Assembly: GCA_000827325.1 (NCBI GenBank)
Contig: KN832880.1
Coordinates: 786,803-850,802 of the forward strand
Length of the DNA: 64,000 nucleotides
Direction: 5' to 3'
From: Oidiodendron maius Zn
Lineage: Eukaryota > Ascomycota > Leotiomycetes > Myxotrichaceae
Positions 34,051-44,368 of the stretch are shown piece by piece. Position 1 is the first letter of the stretch. Each line of letters begins with the position of its first letter. The position numbers were made by a program, and so were the translations under genes. Under the pieces are notes generated by a model. The model did no database searches, was not told the DNA's origin, and was given only the letters and a program-made list of their open reading frames with translations.

Positions 34051-35223
34051 TGTAGTGCGATTGAATTACCCGAGTCTTGAATAATTGAAACGGAACAAAG
34101 GAAACTTCTAACGCTTATATATGGCAAACAGGAGGGCAGTTCGCCGTGAAAATCCTTTGGCGTGAAGAGCAGCGGTGAAAAGACAATTCCTGTCTCTCTT
34201 GAGCGAGAGAAGGATATACATAGCTGGATCCGCAAACGGCATGGTTGGCCAATTGTAGGAGTATCTGCTAAGCCATAAATTATGGTATTCCAGAGTAAAG
34301 GGAAAGTCCCATGTACGAATGCATAGTTGTAGCATCGTCATACTTGAAATGGTAATTTTCCAGGAATGGTAAACTTGCCAATTTGATCGCGACCCCGCAA
34401 CCCCGCAATTCTAAGCGAACCAGCCAACCCGTCATCTATTGTGGCCCATAATATGTCATCTATGACAGTGAAGAAATCATCGCATTTTATGCGTACTTGT
34501 TGGAACAGCGGTGCCAGGAACAACTGACCTAGTCAGGTTAGTTGTACGGAGGAACGGACCGAAGGTTTATCCTAATTAGGAAGCGAATCACACAAATAGT
34601 GGTTGTGTATTCTAGCTTCATAATAATTAATCAATGCAACACGATGAAATGAAGCTGCCAACTCGATATTGCTGAATCAAGGTAATCCCCTTGGTATTTG
34701 ACAGTACTGAATAACAAGCTAGATGCATACCGTCTAATTATACGCTTCTGATCTTAGCCATTCGTCACCGATATTAAATCTATTGGTCCAGCCTTTGTAT
34801 TACAGTCGTTTGCAAAACCAGCTTCCCCTTGCTGTGACTTTTTTTGAATTCAATCGTGACAGGGATCACATGGGCTGATATCCATGGCACGTGATTGTTT
34901 AATTAGATAGCTGAGGATAAAAAGAGAGATTGAAAGAGACGTCTTCATTTTGTATGGAAATTTAGTTGTTCTAGTAGAGCGAAGTTTACAGATACAACCT
35001 CCTTGACTTGTCTGCCTGTTTCTATATGCGAAAGGGTTTGAGGAGAGTGTAAACAGTAAAGTAGGATGGGTGTGTGGAGCGGCTACCTTTGAGATTTTAT
35101 CGCACCAGTCGTGAAGCTATGCAAGATTAAGGGCTATATAACAACTGTTGATTATCTATACTTAGATGGGTACATTGGAGCCTACGGTTAAGTATTTTAA
35201 GTGCCAAGATTTGCTCTTTGGCT
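34051..35223. other. Intergenic, upstream of IDH-B
   Basis: This region holds the IDH-B promoter, with a TATATA-like box near 34,114, and the 3' flank of the 2OG oxygenase gene. Short minus-strand ORFs here (34108-34523) show no recognisable family. Confidence 0.45.
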
Positions 35224-36393
35224 CTATGGTTTATACTTCCGATCTCTAAACCCAGCCAGTACCTCCACAGTTCCATCTCCAGCCTCAGCCCACCTCTTAG
35301 CTGCAATGTCAGGATTCAACTGTAGTGTCTGCTTGGCTTTCACCCACTCTTCCACGGTCACTGGCTTTTCAAAGCGGGATTTTACCCCAGCAGCATTTAA
35401 CACAGGCGAGTCCAAAGGGTTCAAAACCGTCTCGTTATGCGGTCTCGCAAAATACAACAATCCCGTACGATCATAGGCCCACTGATCCTCTGGCGGAGTC
35501 ACAACACGATGGACAGAGCTCTTCAGCCAGCCTCCGGTGAGATGAGAGATCGTATCAGCAAGGTTCACGGTAATCGTTCCGGGTTGGGCTGAGACCCAAG
35601 TCCAGTTTCCGTCATCTCCCAGAATCTGAAGACCAGCAATCGGTTGGCGGAAGAGCAGTGTCACGGTGCCTAGATCGGTGTGCCCATTTCCAACGCCGCC
35701 GCCACTGGCTGCCCATTCTTCCGGCGTGCGCTTGCGGTAGAGCATATAGCGGAAGTGGTCTTCGGACTTCTTCTCATAGGTGTGTTGCTTAACCAGGTAG
35801 TCCTCGTCTGGCAATTGCAGAATAATTGCGAAGAGACGAAGAAGAGGGAGAACGACGTTGCTGTGTAAGGTCTTGGAGAAGTGCTCGATTTCCGGGAGGT
35901 GGGCCTTAAGTAGCTCAGGCTGTTGATACTTTCCCTCAAAGTCCTTCGTAAATTTGGGAATGTTGAATATCTCGACGTTATCGAAATTCTTGTTTTCAAC
36001 ACGACGTCCATTGCGTCTCCATCCGTTGTAGTCTGCCGCTGCATAGTTACATTCGTACTTTGCCTTCACGTCTACCGGCAGAGCGAAGAAGTGTTTGGCA
36101 AGGGTGAATTGGTTATCCACCTCTTCCTGAGTCAGGCCATAGTTCTTCACATAGAAAAATCCTACATGCTGAACTGCGTGTTCCAGTTGTTTGGCCAATC
36201 TCTCCTTTCCCCCTTCTCGGTCGTAGTCTTCGAGATCAAGGGTCACCAGCTCGGCCCAGTTGAGCTTCTCCTTCGTTTCGGGGGGGTGGACGTAGCGCTC
36301 AAGGTTATTGTAGTCGTACTTTGCAAAGTCTAGAACTGATTCTTCTGCTACAGTGGTCGTAGACAACTTCTCAGTGATCGTTGTTGTAGCCAT
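35224..36393 (-). CDS. 2-oxoglutarate/Fe(II)-dependent oxygenase (isopenicillin N synthase-like)
   Basis: A single-exon gene of 389 residues, started at MATTTITEK (36393); upstream in-frame residues look unrelated. The N-terminal DIOX_N-type domain (residues about 48-170) includes EHAVQHVGFFYVKNYG. The catalytic double-stranded beta-helix carries the iron triad His238-x-Asp240 (GNGHTDLGTVTLL) and His295 (SSVHRVVTPP), with Arg309 as the likely co-substrate anchor. Such enzymes hydroxylate or desaturate small molecules and act in both catabolism and secondary metabolism. It diverges from the anion-symporter MFS gene across an 891-bp promoter and lies near the P450/reductase pair, which suggests a joint oxidative route. 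The substrate is unknown. Confidence 0.85.
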   Translation of the reverse strand: MATTTITEKLSTTTVAEESVLDFAKYDYNNLERYVHPPETKEKLNWAELVTLDLEDYDREGGKERLAKQLEHAVQHVGFFYVKNYGLTQEEVDNQFTLAKHFFALPVDVKAKYECNYAAADYNGWRRNGRRVENKNFDNVEIFNIPKFTKDFEGKYQQPELLKAHLPEIEHFSKTLHSNVVLPLLRLFAIILQLPDEDYLVKQHTYEKKSEDHFRYMLYRKRTPEEWAASGGGVGNGHTDLGTVTLLFRQPIAGLQILGDDGNWTWVSAQPGTITVNLADTISHLTGGWLKSSVHRVVTPPEDQWAYDRTGLLYFARPHNETVLNPLDSPVLNAAGVKSRFEKPVTVEEWVKAKQTLQLNPDIAAKRWAEAGDGTVEVLAGFRDRKYKP

Positions 36394-37284
36394 TGTTCGG
36401 ATCTGGGTGGTCTGCGGTCCTTGCTCTGAGAAAATCCCTCCATTAACAGCTGCGTGGATTTTATCTCTTCTCAATCGTAGCAAAACGATTATCGCTCGTC
36501 TCGAGCATTTGTTGCTTATCAAGATGTGGGTCTATATGTGTGGTGTCATCTCCATGCTGGATGTCACCATATCGGCTGACGGGAGGAGAAATCCTCCCCG
36601 ATACAGTACCAGTGGATGAGCTTTCTCCCACGACTCACGTCTCGATGTGCCTAGACGTGATCTTATCGATAACAAAAGTGGCATGCCATGCACACCCATG
36701 CAGAATGAGGACTGTCGCCATTTCGCCTGAGATTCGCCATCCCTCCTCGTCTGCCTATTATTGGCCAAACAACCAGTACCAGAGCCCGACTGGAGTCAAT
36801 TGTCTCCGTGTCGCCCCCATGCCCAGTACGAAACCCGGCAATTTGTTGCATTGGTGTCGTGAAGCGAGAAAGGGGGACGAATCGTTCCTTTCGCCAAAGC
36901 ATCAAGCACTCGCAGATGGTTTCCAACCCCAGCATCTGGAAAACCCCCTTTTTATTACCGGCCGTTAAGTTCCGCATCCATCTCCGCGATGGGTCTCGTG
37001 AATCACAGCCGGCGAAGTGTGGCCGCGAGAGTGCAGTTCTCTGTGGACGACCTGGCGCATGTGGGACCATGATGAAAAAGAGACGTCGATCGCGCAATGG
37101 CACGCCTGCATGTTGCGACAAAGAAGCTTCTCTGTTTTCACAACGGGTTTGGCAGAATGGGCTTCTCGGATTTGTCGGATTTATCGGCCTATGTAAAGAG
37201 TCAGGGATACGTATATATACATATTTATATATAAACACGCATACATAGAGTACAGGCTTCCATTAACAGCGATCCGGAACACCA
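36394..37284. promoter_or_regulatory. Divergent promoter between 2OG oxygenase and MFS genes
   Basis: 891 bp. A TATA-rich stretch at 37,210-37,235 lies about 50-75 bp before the MFS start and is a likely core promoter. Overlapping small ORFs on both strands are taken as chance. Confidence 0.4.
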
Positions 37285-38924
37285 ATGGCCGCAATCCCCG
37301 AAGTTGTATCGTTGAGCCACACAGCAGGCATTGAGAATGAAAAAAGCCGGCTAAGATATTCGATCTCCAACGGCCATAATGATTCCCCCTCGTCCCAAGC
37401 CAGCGACTCCCCCCAAGCATGGGAGAAGCCCGGATTCAAAGCGAGATCCTTTCGAACGTGGCGTAGCATCCAGCGATACATCTGGGACGATCCCGACAAG
37501 CCAGCCGATGAGAAGAGATTCCTTCTGAAGCTGGACATCTTCCTCCTCACCTACACGTGTTTGGGTTATTTCTGCAAGAATCTTGACCAAGCAAATATCA
37601 ACAATGCGTATGTATCTGGCATGAAGGAGGCCTTGAACATGGGAGGGAGCGAGTTGACGTATATGAGCAATGTTTTCACGGCTGGGTATGTCATCGGCCA
37701 GCTGCCCGCTGTCATTCTAGTGACAAAAATTCGACCGAGTATTCTGGTGTCGACCATGGAAATCCTGTGGGCGGTTTTCACGTTTTGCTGCTCAAGCGTC
37801 AAGACGGTACCCCAGCTGTATGCCCTGAGGTTTCTTGTCGGGTTGTGTGAGGGGGCCTTCTTCCCCGTGATCATCTATCTGATCAGCTCTTGGTGTAAAT
37901 TAGCCTTCAATTCCATATATTCGTCGCTAACGTGCAGAAAGACACAAAGGTAGAGCGTGGCAAACGGGTCACTATCTTTTACGCGACATCCACTATGGCT
38001 GGCATGTTTAGTGGATATCTCCAAGCAGCTGCGTACACAAATCTCAAGGGCGTCATGGGCCGTGAGGGTTGGCAATGGCTTTACATCATATGCGGTATCA
38101 TCTCTCTTCCCGTCGGTGTCATTGGATATTTCTTCAACCCCGATTTCCCAGAGAACAGTCGAGCTTTCTATCTCTCACCGGCAGAAACCGAGCTTGCACG
38201 CCGACGACTCCTGCGCGATGGCTACAAGCCACTTGGCACATCTGCATGGGACAAGACAAAGATTTTTCGGATTATGAAGCAATGGCAATTTTGGGTCTTA
38301 CCCCTCGGGTACTTTTTTATTCAAAGCAGTTTTCCGACGGCCCAGCCAGCTTTTGCCCTTTACCTGAAAGCAACAGGTCGTTCTGTATACGAAATCAATG
38401 TCTGGCCTACCGGACAAGCAGCAATCGGCGTCGTCGTCCAAATTGCAGCAGGCATGCTGTCCGATTCTCCCCTCTTCAATGGCCGGCGCTGGCAAGCCAT
38501 TACTGTCATGCAAGCTGGTACATTCATTGGTGCCATCATAATAATTGCGTGGAACGTCCCCGAGGGGGCTAGATTCTTCGCGTACTATATCACGTATATG
38601 TGTGCCGGCGTACCAGGAATCTTTTATTCCTGGTTCCCAGATTTGATGCCACATGATCATGAAATGAGAGGATTCTTGACGGCGTTTAGTAATATTGCAA
38701 GCTATGTTAACCAGATCTGGGTCTCAGATGCGGTATGGAGGACGGTAGAAGCCCCAAAGTTCAAGCCAGGGTTTATTTTTGCGGCCATAACGGATGCTGG
38801 TATCGTAGCCCTCAGTATTGTAATGCATTATCTTCAGCTGAGGGATACTAAGATAAGGGATAGAGAGGCAGGCGGTGTCGCCCTGGTGGATGTGGAGGCG
38901 CCAATTGAAGCTGAGAAGTCGTGA
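37285..38924 (+). CDS. MFS transporter, anion:cation symporter (Dal5/pantothenate-like) family
   Basis: Two exons (37285-37894, 37942-38924) give 530 residues. Landmarks are GYFCKNLDQANINNAYVSGM, the TM1 signature of the Dal5/Liz1-like family, then NVFTAGYVIGQLPAVIL, LRFLVGLCEGAFFPVI and SSWYTKVERGKRVTIFY across the intron. The acceptor at 37941 is chosen because the nearer AG at 37937 would create a stop. Members carry organic anions such as allantoate, pantothenate, nicotinate or aromatic acids into the cell. Next to a CYP53-like P450, uptake of a carboxylic acid substrate is plausible; that is inference. About 12 helices, with a 60-residue hydrophilic N-terminus. Confidence 0.87.
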
Positions 38925-39029
38925 ATCGAAAAGATCTCTTAGATAGTTCAACTTTCACTTGATTCTCTGTTTCCTCTGGCCCAGATGTCTCTTAAATTAG
39001 AGCGATTCAGGCACGCCTCATTTCCTCTT

Positions 39030-39600
39030 TACAAGAATAACTAAGCTAGGAAAAGGCAAAACCTGTAGCCCGTTAGATGTAGGGTACCCTTAAAGTAGCC
39101 TAAAGAGAATATAGCTAAGGCTTAAACTAAGAAGGAGTAAGATACTAACGTATATTACTGCCTAGTTGATTTCTAACTACCCGTAGATAACTTCATACCT
39201 AAAGACAAGGTCTCTATTTTAACTAAAAAATAAAAGACTAATCTGCTAAGCTATTAGCTAAATAACTAGATAGTAAGTGCCTTCCTAGTCCTTTATTAGG
39301 TTAGCCACTCCTATAAGGCTTAACTCTTAAAATATATAAACTCTATAATATATTCTTAGTAGATAATTTATACAAGGACCTAAGCAATCCCTTATCTAGA
39401 TGAAGTAACAATCTGCTAGGTTTAATTAAGGTATAAGGTAAAGAGGACTATAAGGTCTAAGAAGTTTTAGCGTTTTAGTTATATAAACTGTAAGACTACT
39501 ACTTAGCTAATCTAACCTAAGTTAGTTTGTTCTAAAGATTATAGGAATAGCTAAAGGCCTAGGAAGACAATATAGACGTATATAGGGAATGGACCGATGA
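39030..39600. repeat. AT-rich, RIP-like decayed repeat remnant
   Basis: This stretch has the same texture as the transposon zone: very many TA, CTA and TAG words, few CA and TG, and stops in all frames. It contrasts sharply with the GC-richer genes on both sides (the MFS gene ends at 38924, the reductase gene at 39831). No terminal repeat or coding trace could be identified. Confidence 0.45.
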
Positions 39601-39830
39601 TGCCTGTCACGATTGAATTCAAAAAGCCACAGCAAGGGGAAGCCGGTTTTGCAAACGTTTGTATGATTCGGTGAAAGATTTCGGGATAGAGGAGTTGGTA
39701 CAAATATGCCAGTCGCAAAGCAAGTACAGATGTTGCAGTCTGCTCTGCGAAGAAAGCAGTCCCATAAGTTGAACAATGAATGGACTCAAAGTGCTATTGT
39801 GTCTTGCTGTCTTACACTCTCGCAGCTGCA

Positions 39831-41993
39831 TCACCGCCAAACATCCTCTTGCCACCTGTGCTCTTTCTTCATTTTCCCCAACCAACCTTTCCACTCCATC
39901 TCATCCCAGCCGACCCTTGCTCTCAAACAAGTTTCCAGTCTCTGCGTAACACCTCTTGCCATTCTCGCTGCACCACAAATATACAGATACCCGTCCCATT
40001 CAATCATCATCTCTGCGACATTCTCTAGCCGCTCTTCTATTACATCCTGTACATATTTCTTCGGTTCCTGCCGTGAAAATGCCGTGATTACTTCAATACT
40101 TCCTTTTGAAGCATTTACAATCTGGTCCAGCTCTTCTTGATAGAGAAGCTGCTCTGCATTCTGACAGCCAAAGAAAAGAATACTACGCCCAACATCCTTT
40201 CCTATCGCGGCTAACCGCACACGCTCCTGGAGAAAGCCACGGAAAGGCGCAATGCCTGTCCCAGAAGCTATCATAATAATGGGACGCGTTGGCACGGCTG
40301 GTAATCTGAATTTAGACCTTTTGATATGCGCATAGACTCTGCTGCCACCTAAGGCATTGTTTGGCCCAGAAACTGCATAATTGTGTATCTGAGACTGAGT
40401 GCCATTATTAAGCCAATGTTCGATGGCCAAAAGATAGTTAGTGGTCACCCCAGGTATTGGCTCCCCATTCTCGTTTGTAGTCGATGTCGCAACCGTGATA
40501 GTAATACTCCTGGGTTCAACGACAGAAGAAGAGGATATGGAGTAATAGCGTGGAGCGAGACAAGGTAGTGTTTCGAAGATGATGGAGAGCGGAAGGGTTG
40601 ACCAGCTTTGGTCCGGTGTTATGACACCCTCCAGAAGATTACCAAGAGTGTTATGTGTGTGTGAGAAGTATTGGTGGAATGCACTTTTGTCTTGGCTTAG
40701 TTGGGTTAGGCGTGCTGCTGCAGCTGGGGACGGAGCAAATGGAATAAAAGTCGAGACTATTTCGCGGGAGAGAGGATGACAGATTTCGAGGTAGTATCGG
40801 AAGAGAACCTCTAAGGTTGTTGGTGAGGGGATTTTGCTCGAGACGGAAGGATCAAAACTCGTAATTAGCAAAGGGGTATCTTTTTGATCTCGAGACCCAA
40901 GCACAGAAAGTAGACGTTGGACCTCAGAAGTTGGGTTGGATGGCCAAATAGCCAAGTGATCGCCGGTGGTGTACTTGAGCTGAGGGTGATGAGCTAGCTC
41001 GATCTCGACATGAAGACAGCCGCGTTCCGCGGATGAGTAAAGCTTCTTGATCTTGTTAATAGATAAAGGTTGGATTGAAGAGCTTAGCAGCCCCTTTCTC
41101 TCTCCGCCTCGAGGTTGAATGGGATCTCCAATTAGGAGGTCGATCGGAGCCAAAGATTCGTCTTCAACAATTTTAAAAGTCGGTTCGTAATGACTTGGTA
41201 CTTCACTATATCCCAGGTCGCTTTTAAACGCTGAGAAGAGGTCTTGCTTCCATTGCGTGAAATTATCTTCCGTGGCCCCATTACTGTCATCAGCCTTCCC
41301 AATGCTGAAAACCAGAGTAGCTTGTAGCTCATTCAATGATGTCGTAAGAACATCGACGACTTTATTATAGTACTTGTATTTGCTGTTTCCGAGACCAAAC
41401 GCGGTGTAACGAAGGTTTGAGAACGTGACCGTCTTGTTTTCTTCCAGCCAAGCCACAAACTGGGAGCTGTTGTCGCTAGGATCTCCATCGCCGTAAGTGG
41501 ACACGATGAATATGGCTAGTTTTGACCTGGGTATATTGGAGATTGATTCGGGATTATAATTAGAGATATCTGTGGCGATAGCATCGACTCCGAATCGACT
41601 CTTACAGTCTTTGGCCAGCCGAATTGCAAATCCCTCAGATGTGCCCGATTGCGAACCCCAAAACACCACGATATCTTTCTTCTGGGAGCCGCAGATGTCA
41701 GATTACAGACTATTTGGAGGCATGAAAAAGGTTTGTTAGAAGCATGTACATACACTCGATTCTAGCATCAACCCAACATCCCTTGTAGAGTCCTGCTTCA
41801 GACTACTCACTTCCTGCGGTCGCTCAAACCATTGGTAATAGAATGGATCTGGTATCTCCCATAAGGTACCACGAAATAAGTAGTAGATTCCCAATATCAG
41901 GATCAAACCCAGGACAACTTGGTCGTCAATTTCAGCATTGTAGAGAAAGCCTAAGAATGTTGTAGAGACGTCGGTGCTGAAGGGGAGAGACAT
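39831..41993 (-). CDS. NADPH-cytochrome P450 reductase paralogue
   Basis: Exons 41754-41993 and 39831-41681 give 696 residues, normal for the family. An N-terminal membrane anchor (DQVVLGLILILGIYYLF) is followed by the FMN domain (WGSQSGTSEGFA, STYGDGDPSDN, GLGNSKYKYYN). Next come the FAD domain (TGDHLAIWP, APRYYSISSSS, GVTTNYL) and the NADPH domain (MIASGTGIAPFRGFLQER, FFGCQNAEQLLYQEEL, YLYICGAARMARGV). It transfers electrons from NADPH to endoplasmic-reticulum P450s. It is divergent from the P450 gene at 42621 with 627 bp between starts, so the two form a natural redox pair. General fungal reductase genes usually stand alone, so this is probably an additional, pathway-linked copy. It ends EDVWR. 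Confidence 0.92.
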
Positions 41994-42620
41994 AATGTCG
42001 CAAAAACCCAGATGCCTTGAACGCACACTTTGATTGCTTCGATAGCCTTTTACGTTTAAGTATGCATCTTAACGATAATATTGAGGTAAAGTACTAGTTG
42101 CGTCAGTGTGGTAAGAAATTCAGAATACAGATCGCATTGCCGAATCCAGCACCCTTTAGCTAAAGATAGAAGTTCGAGGAGAAAACGTATGAGGCGTAGT
42201 TTCAGTCATGAGAGCTCTCTACTCTCACTGGTGCGGCTTCTTTGAGGGTTGGCTGAGGGAACCACAAATGCCGTGTGCAGCGCAATGTGGGCAGACTTGC
42301 CCATTCTTGAGCTATCTGCCTTGAATATCGCTTCAACTAAACACATCCATACAAGGAAGTTCGTCTATTTGTGGTTCGCTTCGGGTAATTAGGTTCATTC
42401 TTAGAAATATTTCCCAGCGCGATCTACAGGCTAGAGCGTATGATCCACAAGAAGAAGAATGCTACCGACAGATCGATTTCTCACGGCGGGGTTTAAGACA
42501 TTCATTTTCGCATTTTGTAGCATGCGTTTCTTATTTCTTTGGTATATCTTCTTTCATACCTGGCTTTGGCCGAAGAATAACGACTAAGCATTATTGCTAT
42601 ATTTGACAGACCTTCCCATA
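41994..42620. promoter_or_regulatory. Divergent promoter between P450 reductase and P450
   Basis: 627 bp between the two start codons. It probably drives both genes. No repeated operator could be picked out by eye. Confidence 0.4.
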
Positions 42621-44310
42621 ATGTTTGGGTACATTTTGGCCAGCATTACTATTCTTCTCTTATTCATCTATTTCATCATTTCTCCCGTCATCGCCTTCTA
42701 TAGAGATCCCAAAGGACTCCGAAAATATCCAAGTCTCAACTTTTTGTGTGCTTTCTCTGATCTTGGCTTCATATGGGAAGCAAATAAGCCGCTCCGATGT
42801 AGAGCCTTGCTGGAGGCGCATAAAACATCACCTGTCGTTCGGATTGGCCCTAATTCTTTATCGTACTCCGATCTCTCTGCCATCAAAGTAAGAGCCCTCA
42901 AAGGCGCCCATTCGTACTCTCGTACTAACGAGCGACTAGGATATTTATGGCCACAACACAAAATGTGTTAAAGATGTCTTTTACGACACTCTCGCTGGGA
43001 CACACCACCATCTCGCGGACGTCGTAGATAAATCTGATCACCAGCGTAAACGACGGATTCTATCGAGTGCTTATGCACTCAAGAATCTGGAGTCTTGGGA
43101 GTATAAGGTTTCTGATAAGGCTAACCGCTTGATCAAAGCATTCGACGCAAGATGCACCCTTCCGTTAAAGGAAGGAGCTAAGATCCCAGCTTCTGAAGAC
43201 TTAACGGTCGACTATCGCAGTTGGACAAACTTTTTCACGTTGGATGCTATCGCCGACATCGGTCTGAGCGAGCGGTTGGGATTTCTGGATGCTGGTGACG
43301 ATCTGGTAACGGCAGAGAAGATGGACGGGACCCTCTATAAAGTCAACTATCGCGCATGCCTTCACGCCACAGCTCGAGCTCAAGCTGGCCTTGTGTGGTG
43401 CTACGACTGGTTCCCGTTCTTGATCAAGATGTCGAAGCTCGTTTCCGCACAATACCGACAAAGGTGGAAACTCAACGAGGGATGGAACGACATTGTGTAT
43501 CATCGAGCTACTCAGCGCCTTAAGCGATACCGTGCTGGAGAGAAACTGGATGATTTCTTCCAGGCACTTATGGAGGACAAAGGTGGTAATCCTAATGGCA
43601 TGGAGTGGGGAGAAATCGTTGCGGAGGTATCGATCATGAGTGAGTCCCCACATCTCACAAATCTAAGAAATTAGTACTGATCATAGTCATCAGTGAATGC
43701 TGGATCCGATACTACTGCCATAGCAATGAATAATGTAATGTACAACCTTCTCAAGAACCCCAGCGCGCTGTCCAAACTTCGTGCAGAAGTTGATTCGGTC
43801 CTTGGCCCTTCTGAGGCGGTTGCTGCCTACGACAAAGTCCGTCATCTCCCCTATCTGCGGGCTTGCCTAGACGAGTCCCTTCGCCTTTATCCACCCACGA
43901 CTTTTGGCTTGCCCCGCCGGACGCCTCCTGAGGGTATCCCGATCCTGGGAGACTACATTGCAGGCAACACGTCAGTTTCAATCTCAGCATACGTTGCGCA
44001 TCGCAATGAGAAGGTCTTCCCTGATCCGGAGGCATATCGTCCGGAACGGTGGCTAGGTCAAGATTCAAAGGATCTGCAGGGCGCATTTTTATCATTCAGT
44101 GCTGGTGCAAGAGGTTGTATCGGCAGAAACATTAGCTACCTAGAGCAGACAGTCTTGCTGGCATCCGTGGTGCATCGGTATGACTTTGCATTGCCCACCC
44201 CAGATTGGGAACCGACGAGATGGGAGACCTTCAATCTATCACCAGGACCAATGCCGTTGAAAGTGTGGAGAAGAAGCCTTGGGGTGCAGAAGGGTTTGTC
44301 GGCTTATTAA
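42621..44310 (+). CDS. Cytochrome P450, CYP53-like (benzoate 4-hydroxylase type)
   Basis: Three exons (42621-42887, 42940-43639, 43694-44310) give 527 residues. An N-terminal anchor helix (ILASITILLLFIYFIIS) is followed by the I-helix MMNAGSDTTAIAM, the ExxR motif DESLRLYPP, PERWLGQDSKDLQ and the heme loop FSAGARGCIGRN with Cys464. From FGLPRRTPPEG through the heme loop to SPGPMPLKVWRR the sequence strongly resembles CYP53 enzymes such as fungal benzoate para-hydroxylase, from my knowledge of that family. CYP53 members hydroxylate benzoate and related aromatic acids at the ER membrane. The I-helix splice site at 43693 is fixed by recovery of NAGSDTT. Its stop lies 58 bp from the convergent regulator gene. 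The exact substrate is not certain. Confidence 0.9.
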
Positions 44311-44368
44311 AACAAGCTAGCTACTTCCACAGAAAATTGAGTCCACCTTATTCAGACATAAAATGACA

